From: Actinomycetota bacterium
GTDB taxonomy: Bacteria > Actinomycetota > Acidimicrobiia > Acidimicrobiales > AC-25
Direction of reading: 5' to 3'
DNA length: 18,022 bases
Assembly (NCBI GenBank): GCA_005888395.1
Contig: VAXF01000019.1
Span: 1-18,022 of the forward strand
In this document: positions 6,459 to 12,495 of the stretch, one piece after another
How positions within the stretch are numbered: position 1 is the stretch's first letter
Layout of the letters: each line of letters opens with the position of its first letter
Position numbers and translations under genes: made by a program
The notes under the pieces: model-generated
The model's input: only the letters and a program-made list of their open reading frames with translations
Told to the model about the DNA's origin: nothing
Database searches by the model: none

Positions 6459-6658
6459 TTCACCTCGGCGAGGAGCTTCTCGACCACCGAGTCGAGCAGC
6501 TTGCCGATGCGGTTGGTGTGGGTGGCCCAGGCCACGAGCAGGAGGGCGACCGCCGCCGCTCCGAGCAGCACGAGCGCGTACTCGGCGGTGGCCTGCCCCT
6601 CGTCGCCGTGACCGCGGGCGACGAACCAGGACTGAAAGAAGACGTAGACGGTGAGCAC
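6455..6658 (-). CDS. Flp-type pilin subunit (DUF4244-like)
   Basis: 67-residue small pilin, the probable major Tad pilus subunit. A prepilin-type motif GDEGQATAEYALVLL is present: the predicted cleavage is after Gly21, leaving Glu at +5 followed by Tyr, as in Flp pilins. One hydrophobic helix follows (about 29-46), then an amphipathic tail. The GTG at 6658 is chosen because AAAGGAG lies four bases upstream; longer upstream readings run into the tadC gene. The Shine-Dalgarno lies within a small hairpin. The gene overlaps the TadE start by four bases. No prepilin peptidase (TadV/CpaA) is in the window, so processing would rely on an enzyme encoded elsewhere. Confidence 0.85.
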   Translation of the reverse strand: MLTVYVFFQSWFVARGHGDEGQATAEYALVLLGAAAVALLLVAWATHTNRIGKLLDSVVEKLLAEVK

Positions 6659-6662
6659 GAGG

Positions 6663-6674
6663 CTCCTTTCGGAG
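6663..6674 (-). promoter_or_regulatory. GNRA-capped hairpin covering the pilin Shine-Dalgarno
   Basis: On the minus strand CTCC-GAAA-GGAG forms a 4-bp GC-rich stem with a GAAA tetraloop. The 3' arm GGAG is the core Shine-Dalgarno for the GTG at 6658. The hairpin could tune pilin translation; it is short and could be coincidence. Confidence 0.35.
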
Positions 6675-6680
6675 AGGTGG

Positions 6681-7469
6681 TCAGGGATGCAGCTGGCGCA
6701 GTGCGCCGGCGACGAGTGGCGCCACCGTGAGCAGCGCGAAGGCGGGAAGCGTGCACGTGACGAGGGGGAAGAGGAGCTTGACCGGCACCCGGCGGGCGGC
6801 CTCCTCGGCCCGGCGACGGCGCTGACGCCGGACGTCGTCGGCGAGGTGGCCGAGACCGGCGGCGAGCGACGCCCCATACCGCTCGGACGCGACAAGGGCG
6901 GTGACGAGCGGGCGCACGGATTCTCCGGCGCGTGCCGGGAGATCGTCGAGCGCGTCCGCGAGCCGGCGACCGAGGCGATGCTCGTCGCAGACACGACACA
7001 GTTCCGCGCCGAGCGGGCCCTCGGCACGCCGGGCCACGGCAGCGACGGCGAGCGGCACGGTGAGGCCGGCGTCGACAGCGAGCACAACCAGGTCGACGAC
7101 CTCGGGCAGGTCGGCGGCGAACGCCGCGAGCCGCCGGCGCTCGGCGCGCCGGGCGCGTGCGATGGGCAGCCACCAGGCCCCGATCGCGACCAGCGGCGCG
7201 GCGGCCGGGACGACAGGCAGGCAGACAGCGGCGGCGAGCGCGGCGAGGGCCGACCGCCGCGGGACCCGGGCCGGCAACCACCGGGCGAGTCGCTCGGGAA
7301 GCGACGACCCCTGCGGGGCGGACGCGCTGCTGGGCGCCGAGACGAGCGCCCGCCCGGGGAGGCGGGCCGGCAGTAGGGCCCGCACCCGCGCCGGCGCAGG
7401 ACGGTGGCGACGGGCGGCCACCAGCACGAGCCCGACCCAGGCCGGCGCCAGCAGCAGCGCCGCGCTCAT
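6681..7469 (-). CDS. TadC-like type II/IV secretion system F-domain protein
   Basis: 262-residue inner-membrane platform protein of the Tad pilus machine. It has an N-terminal membrane helix (LLLAPAWVGLVLVAA), a second helical hairpin near residues 75-100 and a conserved T2SSF domain (AAFAADLPEVVDLVVLAVDAG; LGHLADDVRRQRR). Two further C-terminal helices (PVKLLFPLVTCTLPAFALLTV) complete the topology. I take the ATG at 7469, which overlaps the tadB stop (ATGA) and begins a membrane helix; the longer in-frame ORF upstream is antisense-like sequence inside tadB. A 22-base gap separates it from the pilin gene. Confidence 0.9.
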   Translation of the reverse strand: MSAALLLAPAWVGLVLVAARRHRPAPARVRALLPARLPGRALVSAPSSASAPQGSSLPERLARWLPARVPRRSALAALAAAVCLPVVPAAAPLVAIGAWWLPIARARRAERRRLAAFAADLPEVVDLVVLAVDAGLTVPLAVAAVARRAEGPLGAELCRVCDEHRLGRRLADALDDLPARAGESVRPLVTALVASERYGASLAAGLGHLADDVRRQRRRRAEEAARRVPVKLLFPLVTCTLPAFALLTVAPLVAGALRQLHP

Positions 7470-8388
7470 GACGGACGGGTGAGCCGTGCCATCCACAGCG
7501 CGGCCAGCGCGTCGAGCGCGAGGCCGGTGGCGAGGAAGGCGAGGCCAACAGGGGTGCGAAAGAGAAACGTCGCCGTGCGCGGGTCGACGGTGGACGAGAG
7601 CGCGCAGAACGCGAGCGGGGCGAGCGTGATGACGACGGCCGAGATGCGTGCCTGCGACGAGAGCGCCCGGAGCTCTCCCGCGACCGCCAACTGGTCGCGG
7701 ATGGTGCCGGCCACGCCGTCGACCGCGCGCGCCTGCGCGCCCCCCGTCTCCGAACCGAGGCAGAGCGCGGCAGACGCGAGGCGCACACCGGCCAGCGGCC
7801 GGGCTCCGGCCCAACCCTCGAGGCCGTCGACGAGGGCGACGCCGTGGGCCGCGGCGCGCGCGATGTCGCGCAGGTCGTCGCCCAGCGGTGCCGGCGTGCT
7901 CTCGCCTGCCTCCCCGATCGCCTGTCGCAGCGACGCTCCCGAGCGGAGGCTGCGGGCGACGGCGTCGAGCGCGCCCGGCAGCGCGGCCTCGACGCGCGCG
8001 TCACCTCTCCCGCGCCAGAGCCGCCGCAGGCAAGCGGCGCCGGCGGGGCGGCGCCGGGACCGCCGACGATCGCGCCGGCCGCAGCCGCGACGAACGGCGC
8101 CGCGAGCAGCCCCGACCACACGGCGGCCGCCGGGAGGTCGACCCCCATGTCGGCCAGATCGGCGGCGAGCCATGAAGGTGGCGCGGGCAGGGGGAGGGGC
8201 GATGGGGCGGGCCCTATCCCCGGCCCGCCTCCACGGGCGGGCCCTGTCCCCGGCCCGCCTCCACGGGCGGGCCCTGGCGCGAGCCGGGCGGCGACGTCGG
8301 CGCCGGCCTGACGGCGGCGAGCTCGTTGCAGCGCGGCGAGGGACGCCAGCACCAACGCGCTGACGACCGGCGCGGGCCCGAAGGTCAT
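7466..8388 (-). CDS. TadB-like type II/IV secretion system F-domain protein, apparent single-base frameshift
   Basis: Inner-membrane platform partner of TadC. The N-terminal third reads in one frame from the ATG at 8388 (MTFGPAPVVSALVLAS, then SWLAADLADMGVDLPAAAVW and a second helix). The conserved C-terminal two thirds (ARVEAALPGALDAVARSLRSG, GETGGAQARAV-like segment, two final membrane helices, end at 7466) read in another frame. Restoring one C in the run of four at 8048-8045 (minus strand) would join them as ...GPGAAPAGAACLRRLWRGRGDARVE, a natural TadB sequence. The total span of 923 bases is one short of a multiple of three. It could be a sequencing error, a real mutation or recoding. 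The start overlaps the TadA stop (ATGA). A 10-residue tandem repeat rich in Gly and Pro occupies the linker after the first helix. Confidence 0.8.
8205..8276. repeat. 30-bp tandem repeat, about 2.4 copies, inside tadB
   Basis: Units at 8205-8234 and 8235-8264 are identical except for one base (TATCC versus TGTCC), with a partial third unit from 8265. Each full unit contains GGCGGGCC and GGCCCGCC as an 8-bp inverted repeat, so single strands would fold into strong hairpins. In the tadB frame it encodes a 10-residue repeat of the PARGGGPGTG type. Confidence 0.85.
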
Positions 8389-9542
8389 CGCTCCAACCAC
8401 GACCCGGACGCCTGCGGCGCGCCCGCGAGCCGGGGCGGCCGCGAAGGCAGCGCCTCCAGTCCCCCGGTGCCGCCGAGCGCACGCGTTCGCGACCCGCTCT
8501 CGCCGTCGACGACCTCGGCCACCTCGGTGACGACGCGGCGGCCGCCGGCCATGCGGCTGACCTGCACGACGAGGTCGAGCGACGACAGAACCTGCTCGCG
8601 CACGGCCGCGAGCGGAAGGGCTGTCTCGTCCATGAGCACCATGGTCTCGAGTCGCCGCAGCGCGTCGCCGGGCGAGTTGGCGTGGCACGTCGACAGCGAG
8701 CCTTCGTGGCCCGTGTTCATGGCCTGCAACATGTCGAGCGCCTCGGCGCCACGAACCTCGCCGACGACGATGCGATCGGGACGCATGCGCAGCGCATTGC
8801 GCACGAGATCGCGGACACGCACCTCGCCCGCGCCCTCGGCATTGGCGGGTCGGGCCTCGAGCCGCACGACGTGGTCACCGGGCAGGCGCAGCTCGGCCGC
8901 GTCCTCGACGGTGACGACGCGCTCCCCCGCGGGGATCTCGCCCGCCAGCGCGTTGAGCAGCGTCGTCTTGCCCGCGCCCGTGCCGCCCGAGACCAGCAGG
9001 TTGAGCCGCGCCCGCACCGCCCACCGGAGCAACGCGGCGACGCCGGCCGCGCAGAAGGCGGCAAGCGGCACGGCGACGGCGCCGAAGCGCCGGATCGTGA
9101 GGCACGGACCGTCGATCGCGAGCGGCGGGACCACGGCGTTCACCCGCGAGCCGTCGGGCAGGCGGGCGTCGACGATCGGCGCCGCCCGGTCGGCGCGCAA
9201 CCCGAGAGGCGAGACGATCTTCTCGATCAGGTGCTCGATGGCCCGCTCGTCTAGAGCGATCTCGACGCGCTCGAGGGCGCCGGCCCGTTCGACCCAGACC
9301 CGCCCGGGGCCGTTGACCATCACTTCGGTGACGGTGGGGTCGGCGAGCAACGGCTCGAGCGGGCCCAGCCCGCTGATGGTGGCGACCACGTCGGCGACCA
9401 ACCGCTCGTGTGCGGCCGCGCCGAGGAGCGGCGCCTCGTCGCGCACCAGGTGCGCGACCTGTTCGAGCGCGGGAGCGGCGGACCGCTGGTCGAGGAGGCG
9501 CGCCTGCACGCGCTGAGCGACGCCGGCCCCGTGAGTGCTCAT
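8385..9542 (-). CDS. TadA/CpaF-type pilus assembly ATPase
   Basis: 385-residue hexameric secretion ATPase that powers Tad pilus assembly at the cytoplasmic membrane. The N-terminal domain (about 1-150) contains the family sequence DPTVTEVMVNGPGRVWVE. The ATPase core has the Walker A SGGTGAGKTT (185-194), Asp box VTVEDAAEL (E213), Walker B RIVVGEVRG (257-265) and His box TGHEGSLSTCHANS (277-290); all are intact. The ATG at 9542 overlaps the stop of the CpaE-like gene (ATGA) and matches the usual N-terminal length. Upstream in-frame sequence is a shadow of that gene. It overlaps the tadB start in the same way, so ssd-like gene, tadA, tadB and tadC form one coupled operon. Confidence 0.95.
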   Translation of the reverse strand: MSTHGAGVAQRVQARLLDQRSAAPALEQVAHLVRDEAPLLGAAAHERLVADVVATISGLGPLEPLLADPTVTEVMVNGPGRVWVERAGALERVEIALDERAIEHLIEKIVSPLGLRADRAAPIVDARLPDGSRVNAVVPPLAIDGPCLTIRRFGAVAVPLAAFCAAGVAALLRWAVRARLNLLVSGGTGAGKTTLLNALAGEIPAGERVVTVEDAAELRLPGDHVVRLEARPANAEGAGEVRVRDLVRNALRMRPDRIVVGEVRGAEALDMLQAMNTGHEGSLSTCHANSPGDALRRLETMVLMDETALPLAAVREQVLSSLDLVVQVSRMAGGRRVVTEVAEVVDGESGSRTRALGGTGGLEALPSRPPRLAGAPQASGSWLER

Positions 9543-10189
9543 GCCGCGTTCTTCAGGCCGCGCTCGAGCTCGGCCGGCAACCGGCCCGCGAGCAGCCCGG
9601 CGTCGACGGCGCGCGCGACCGTCGAGTCGACCTCGACCACGGCACGCACGGGAACACCGAGCACGTCTTCGACGTCGGCCCGGCTCAGGGCCCGCCCTCG
9701 TTCCTCGACCAGCACCACCCCCGAGGGGCGAATGGGCGCGGCGACAGCGCGTCGGAGAGCGAGATAGCACGGACGCACCACGAGCAGCGAGCGCGTGGCA
9801 GCGGCCGCCAGCGCCTGCGCGACGAACCCGGGGCCGACGCCACAGTCGGCGACCACCGGGCGTTCGTCGGCCTGCAGCGCGCCGGCGAGTGCTTCGACGC
9901 GTGCCGTGGGCGGCTCGTGGACGGAGCCACGCGGCAGCACGCGAACGCCGGGCGCGGCGTCGACTTCGAGACGCGCAAGAGCGTCGACCTCGACGTCGTC
10001 GGCCGCCGCCAGCCAGTCGGTGACTCCGGCGCCGGGCGGCTCCGCCATGCCGAGCGCGGCCGGAACGTCGCCCGCCAGGTCGACGATGAGCGCGCCACCC
10101 GCCGCGTCGCGTGAAAGAAGCAGCCCGAGGGCGGCCGACACCACGGTGGTGCCGCTCCCGCCCTTCACGGACCAGCAGGCGATGAGCAC
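9539..10189 (-). CDS. CpaE/Ssd-like MinD-family ATPase of the tad locus
   Basis: 216-residue P-loop ATPase related to CpaE/TadZ, which position Tad pili at the cell pole; the actinobacterial relative is Ssd. The deviant Walker A KGGSGTT is at residues 9-15, followed by the SAALGLLLSRDAAGGALIVDLAGD region with the switch Asp, and VVADCGVGPGF in the core. It lacks the N-terminal receiver domain of larger CpaE proteins. I chose the GTG at 10189, which has GGGAGGGG two bases upstream and starts the fold cleanly; longer readings to 10330 cross the promoter. First gene of the tad operon, divergent from a HAD-IB phosphatase, the arrangement I recall for Rv3660c/Rv3661 in M. tuberculosis. Confidence 0.88.
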   Translation of the reverse strand: MLIACWSVKGGSGTTVVSAALGLLLSRDAAGGALIVDLAGDVPAALGMAEPPGAGVTDWLAAADDVEVDALARLEVDAAPGVRVLPRGSVHEPPTARVEALAGALQADERPVVADCGVGPGFVAQALAAAATRSLLVVRPCYLALRRAVAAPIRPSGVVLVEERGRALSRADVEDVLGVPVRAVVEVDSTVARAVDAGLLAGRLPAELERGLKNAA

Positions 10190-10238
10190 TTCCCCTCCCG
10201 GGCGCGAAAGAGCACGTGAGGGGGAAGGGAACGGGCGC

Positions 10239-10267
10239 AGCATACGGGTGGCGGGCGCGTCCGACAA
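10239..10267 (-). promoter_or_regulatory. Sigma-A-type promoter of the tad operon
   Basis: Minus strand TTGTCG (10267-10262), 17-base spacer, TATGCT (10244-10239). Predicted transcription begins near 10232, leaving a leader of about 40 bases that carries the GGGAGGGG ribosome binding site before the GTG at 10189. Confidence 0.6.
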
Positions 10268-10289
10268 GGCCCAATCGCGGCCATATCCT
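10261..10289 (+). promoter_or_regulatory. Promoter of the HAD-IB gene, leaderless type
   Basis: CCGACA (10261-10266), 17-base spacer, TATCCT (10284-10289), then six bases to the GTG at 10296. No Shine-Dalgarno is present. The -35 element lies on the same bases as the -35 of the divergent tad promoter. Confidence 0.55.
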
Positions 10290-10295
10290 CGACTC

Positions 10296-11171
10296 GTGGG
10301 AAGCAGCGCGGCGTTCTTCGACCTCGACAAGACCGTGATCGCCCGCGCGTCGATGGTCGCGTTCGGCGGGCCGTTCCGGCGCCACGGGCTGCTCTCGCGC
10401 CGGCTGCTACTGCGCGCGCTTTGGGGCCAGCTCGTCTATCTCCAGCTCGGCGCCGACGAGCAGAAGCTGGCGCGCATGCGCGATTCGGTGCTGGCCCTGA
10501 CCAAAGGTTGGGAGCAGGCGCGCATCAGCGCGATCGTGCGCGAGACGCTCGAAGAGGTGGTCGAGCCGATCACCTTCGCCGAGGCGCTGGCGCTCATCGA
10601 CGAGCACCGGGCCGCCGGCCGGAAGGTCTTCATCGTCTCCGCGTCGCCCGAAGAGATCGTCACTCCGCTCTCACGCCACCTCGGCGCCGACGAGGCGATC
10701 GCCAGCCGGGCCAAGCTCGACGGCGAGGGTCGCTACACCGGCGAGATGGAGTTCTACGCCTACGGGCCGGCGAAGGCCGAAGCGATGCAGCGGGTCGCCG
10801 CCGACGAGGGCATCGACCTCGACGCGTCCTACGCGTACTCCGACTCGGCCACCGACCTGCCGATGCTCGAGGTCGTCGGCCATCCCGTGGCCGTGAACCC
10901 CGACCGCGAGCTGGCGCGCGTCGCACGTGAACGCGCGTGGGAGGTGCGCCAGTTCGTGCAGCCGGTGCGCCTGCGCGACCGCGTGCCGGTGCCGCCGGCG
11001 GCACCTGCGGCCGTCGGTGGGGGCGTGCTGGCCGCGACCGCGGCCGGCGCGCTGTGGTGGTGGCTTCGTCAGCGCCCCCCAACCCCACCGCCGCCCAGCC
11101 GGTGGGACCGCGCCATCGGCGCAGCTACGCGGCGCGCACCTTCCTTGCCGCGACGACGCCGAGAGCGATGA
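10296..11171 (+). CDS. HAD-IB family phosphatase (SerB-like) with C-terminal membrane helix
   Basis: 291-residue haloacid dehalogenase-superfamily hydrolase, subfamily IB. Motif I is FFDLDKT (D9 nucleophile, D11), motif II FIVSASPEE, motif III lies around GPAKAEAM (Lys), and motif IV is YSDSATDLPML. These support phosphoserine-type or phospholipid-type phosphomonoesterase activity, but the substrate cannot be assigned. A C-terminal hydrophobic helix (GGGVLAATAAGALWWWL) followed by a Pro/Arg-rich tail indicates membrane association. The GTG at 10296 is selected from the leaderless promoter geometry and the position of motif I; the in-frame ORF upstream is antisense to the tad ATPase. Its 3' end overlaps the antisense small peptide gene by 47 bases. 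Divergent placement from ssd is conserved in actinobacteria as far as I recall. Confidence 0.88.
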   Translation: MGSSAAFFDLDKTVIARASMVAFGGPFRRHGLLSRRLLLRALWGQLVYLQLGADEQKLARMRDSVLALTKGWEQARISAIVRETLEEVVEPITFAEALALIDEHRAAGRKVFIVSASPEEIVTPLSRHLGADEAIASRAKLDGEGRYTGEMEFYAYGPAKAEAMQRVAADEGIDLDASYAYSDSATDLPMLEVVGHPVAVNPDRELARVARERAWEVRQFVQPVRLRDRVPVPPAAPAAVGGGVLAATAAGALWWWLRQRPPTPPPPSRWDRAIGAATRRAPSLPRRRRER

Positions 11172-11199
11172 GGATGGCCAGCAGCAGGAGCTTCTTCAT
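11125..11199 (-). CDS. 24-residue membrane peptide
   Basis: Encodes MKKLLLLAILIALGVVAARK plus VRAA: two lysines, one hydrophobic helix of about 14-16 residues and a basic tail, fitting a single-pass inner-membrane peptide. Support comes from the promoter: TATGGT (11211-11206, minus strand) lies exactly six bases before the ATG, the same geometry as five other protein genes here, with no Shine-Dalgarno. It overlaps the 3' end of the HAD-IB gene in antisense and is divergent from tRNA-Sec. The N-terminus resembles the small actinobacterial DLW-39 family, but the DLW motif is missing. Function unknown. Confidence 0.65.
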   Translation of the reverse strand: MKKLLLLAILIALGVVAARKVRAA

Positions 11200-11205
11200 G
11201 GCCGA

Positions 11206-11211
11206 ACCATA
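11206..11211 (-). promoter_or_regulatory. -10 box of the small peptide gene (leaderless type)
   Basis: TATGGT on the minus strand, spacer TCGGCC, then ATG at 11199. It faces away from the tRNA-Sec -10 box at 11225-11230, so the two promoters are back to back within about 25 bases. Confidence 0.55.
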
Positions 11212-11224
11212 ACCACCGAACGCC

Positions 11225-11230
11225 TAGCGT
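11225..11230 (+). promoter_or_regulatory. -10 box of tRNA-Sec
   Basis: TAGCGT ends seven bases before the first paired base of the acceptor stem (G11238). Transcription would begin at or within a base of the mature 5' end, so little or no 5' leader would need removal. No clear -35 was seen. Confidence 0.5.
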
Positions 11231-11237
11231 GCCGCCC

Positions 11238-11330
11238 GGAGGTGTCCGGCGACCTGGTGGCGCCCCCCGCCTTCAAAGCGGGTGAGTGAGGCGATCCCTC
11301 ACTGGCGGGTTCGATTCCCGTCCACCTCCG
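11238..11330 (+). tRNA. selC: tRNA-Sec (anticodon TCA), selenocysteine tRNA
   Basis: 93 bases that fold as a bacterial selenocysteine tRNA. Acceptor arm GGAGGTG pairs with CACCTCC, with discriminator G11330. A 6-bp D stem (11248-11253 with 11259-11264) has one A-G mismatch. The anticodon stem is CCCGC/GCGGG with loop CTTCAAA, so the anticodon is TCA at 11273-11275. A long variable arm, AGTGAGG/CCTCACT, has a 5-base loop. The T arm GCGGG/CCCGT has loop TTCGATT. The long variable arm, extended D stem and TCA anticodon distinguish it from serine and suppressor tRNAs. CCA is not encoded. It implies that the organism inserts Sec at UGA, with selA, selB and selD encoded elsewhere. Confidence 0.93.
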
Positions 11331-11353
11331 CGTAAGCGACGGCGAAGGCGCGA

Positions 11354-11382
11354 AAAGAGCCCCGGCTCGGCCGGGGCTCTTT
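11354..11382. terminator. Bidirectional rho-independent terminator between tRNA-Sec and sigma factor gene
   Basis: A perfect 12-bp stem, AAAGAGCCCCGG with its complement at 11371-11382, closes on the loop CTCGG. The A/T-rich ends serve as U-tracts on both strands. It lies 24 bases after tRNA-Sec and 24 bases after the convergent sigma gene stop, so it probably ends both transcripts. Confidence 0.92.
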
Positions 11383-11405
11383 GTGATCGCCTGTTGGCGG
11401 CGAGG

Positions 11406-12344
11406 CTAGACGGCCAGAAGGTCGCGGGCGCCCGTGTCGCTGGAGGGGTGGCGCAGCTTCGACATCGCCCGGGCCTCGATCTGGCGGATGCGCTCACGGG
11501 TGAGGTTGAAGTGCTCGCCGACCTCCTCGAGGGTGCGGGGCTCGCCGCGGTCGAGTCCGAAACGCAGCTTGAGGATCTCGCGCTCGCGGTCGTCGAGCGG
11601 AGCGAGCAGGCGCGCGATCTCGTCGGGCAGCAGGGCCGTGGCCGCCACCTCGAACGGCGACTCGGCCGAGCGGTCCTCGACAACATCGCCCAGCTCGGCG
11701 TCGCCGTCCTCGCGCAGCGGCTCCGACAGCGACAGCGGCTCGGCCGCGAACCGGAGTGCCTCGGTGACCTTGTCCTCGGGCATCTCGACCTCGGCCGACA
11801 GCTCCGAGAGCGTGGCCGGGCGGCCGAGCTTCAACTCGAGCCGGGCACGAGCCTTCTGCAACCGGGCCAGCGTGTCGCCGGCGTGCACCGGCAACCGGAT
11901 GGTGCGGCCGGTGTTGGCGATGCCGCGGGTGATCGCCTGACGAATCCACCACGTGGCATACGTCGAGAACTTGAACCCCTTGCGCCAGTCGAACTTCTCG
12001 ACCGCGTGCATGAGCCCGAGGTTGCCTTCCTGAATCAGGTCGAGCAGGGGCAAACCGGATGCCTGGTACTTCTTCGCGATCGACACGACCAGCCGAAGGT
12101 TCGACTGAACGAACGTGCGCTGGGCGGTGTCGCCGTCGCGTGCGGTGCGCCGGAGCTCCCGGCGCTTGGCGGCGGTGACGTCCTTGCGGCCGCCGTCGAG
12201 GTGCAGGCGCGCGTCGTTGCCGGCCTCGATGGCCTGGGCGAGGCGCACCTCGTCGTCCTTGGTGAGCAGTGGGTACTGCCCGATGTCGGTGAGGTACAGC
12301 CGGACGAGGTCTTCCTCGTCCCGCTCGACACGTTCCTTGGGCAC
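11406..12344 (-). CDS. Sigma-70 family RNA polymerase sigma factor, RpoD/SigB-type (group 1/2), without region 1.1
   Basis: 312-residue transcription initiation factor. Region 1.2 is at 10-43 (DLVRLYLTDIGQYPLLT). Region 2 is at about 75-150, with core binding and -10 recognition in FKFSTYATWWIRQAI. Region 3 covers about 155-230, and region 4 about 240-300 with the -35 helix-turn-helix (TLEEVGEHFNLTRERIRQIE). A short basic insertion (GRKDVTAAKRRELRR) lies between regions 1.2 and 2. Region 1.1 and the long acidic N-terminus of actinobacterial primary sigma are absent. It may therefore be a group 2 SigB-like factor, or the primary sigma of a lineage with a short form. The GTG start at 12344 has AAAAGGA nine bases upstream, so this transcript has a leader. 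It is convergent with tRNA-Sec and divergent from the ABM gene. Confidence 0.92.
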   Translation of the reverse strand: MPKERVERDEEDLVRLYLTDIGQYPLLTKDDEVRLAQAIEAGNDARLHLDGGRKDVTAAKRRELRRTARDGDTAQRTFVQSNLRLVVSIAKKYQASGLPLLDLIQEGNLGLMHAVEKFDWRKGFKFSTYATWWIRQAITRGIANTGRTIRLPVHAGDTLARLQKARARLELKLGRPATLSELSAEVEMPEDKVTEALRFAAEPLSLSEPLREDGDAELGDVVEDRSAESPFEVAATALLPDEIARLLAPLDDREREILKLRFGLDRGEPRTLEEVGEHFNLTRERIRQIEARAMSKLRHPSSDTGARDLLAV

Positions 12345-12417
12345 CGCGTGGGGTCCTTTTCTCGTCGTCTAACTGCTGAAACGTCGAAGCCCGACGCGAG
12401 GATCGCCCCCGCCTCCT

Positions 12418-12458
12418 AGCGGGCGCACTCTCACGATACCGGCAGAGTCAAGCCCGCT
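12418..12458. promoter_or_regulatory. Two-part inverted repeat in the sigma/ABM intergenic region
   Basis: AGCGGGC (12418-12424) pairs with GCCCGCT (12452-12458), and an inner ACTCT (12427-12431) pairs with AGAGT (12444-12448), leaving a 12-base loop. It lies upstream of both divergent genes. It could be an operator or a leader hairpin of the sigma transcript; no T-run follows on either strand. Confidence 0.4.
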
Positions 12459-12483
12459 TGTCCTGATCGCGGCCTACCCCAGG

Positions 12484-12489
12484 TAGCGT
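12484..12489 (+). promoter_or_regulatory. -10 box of the ABM monooxygenase gene (leaderless type)
   Basis: TAGCGT, six-base spacer CCGGCC, then ATG at 12496. A TTGTCC at 12458-12463 is a possible -35 but with a long 20-base spacer. No Shine-Dalgarno is present. Confidence 0.5.
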
Positions 12490-12495
12490 CCGGCC

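Noticed and set aside
8205..8276. CRISPR-like repeat array
   Set aside because: The units are contiguous with no spacers, lie within a coding frame and have no cas genes nearby.
6460..8688. A 742-codon open frame on the minus strand across tadB and tadC
   Set aside because: Only its part from 8388 to about 8048 matches TadB. The rest is Arg/Ala/Pro-rich shadow of tadC and the tadB C-terminus, kept open by high GC.
9795..10295. In-frame upstream extension of the HAD-IB gene to 9795
   Set aside because: It is antisense to the CpaE/Ssd-like gene, low complexity, and crosses both divergent promoters; the HAD fold starts at 10296.
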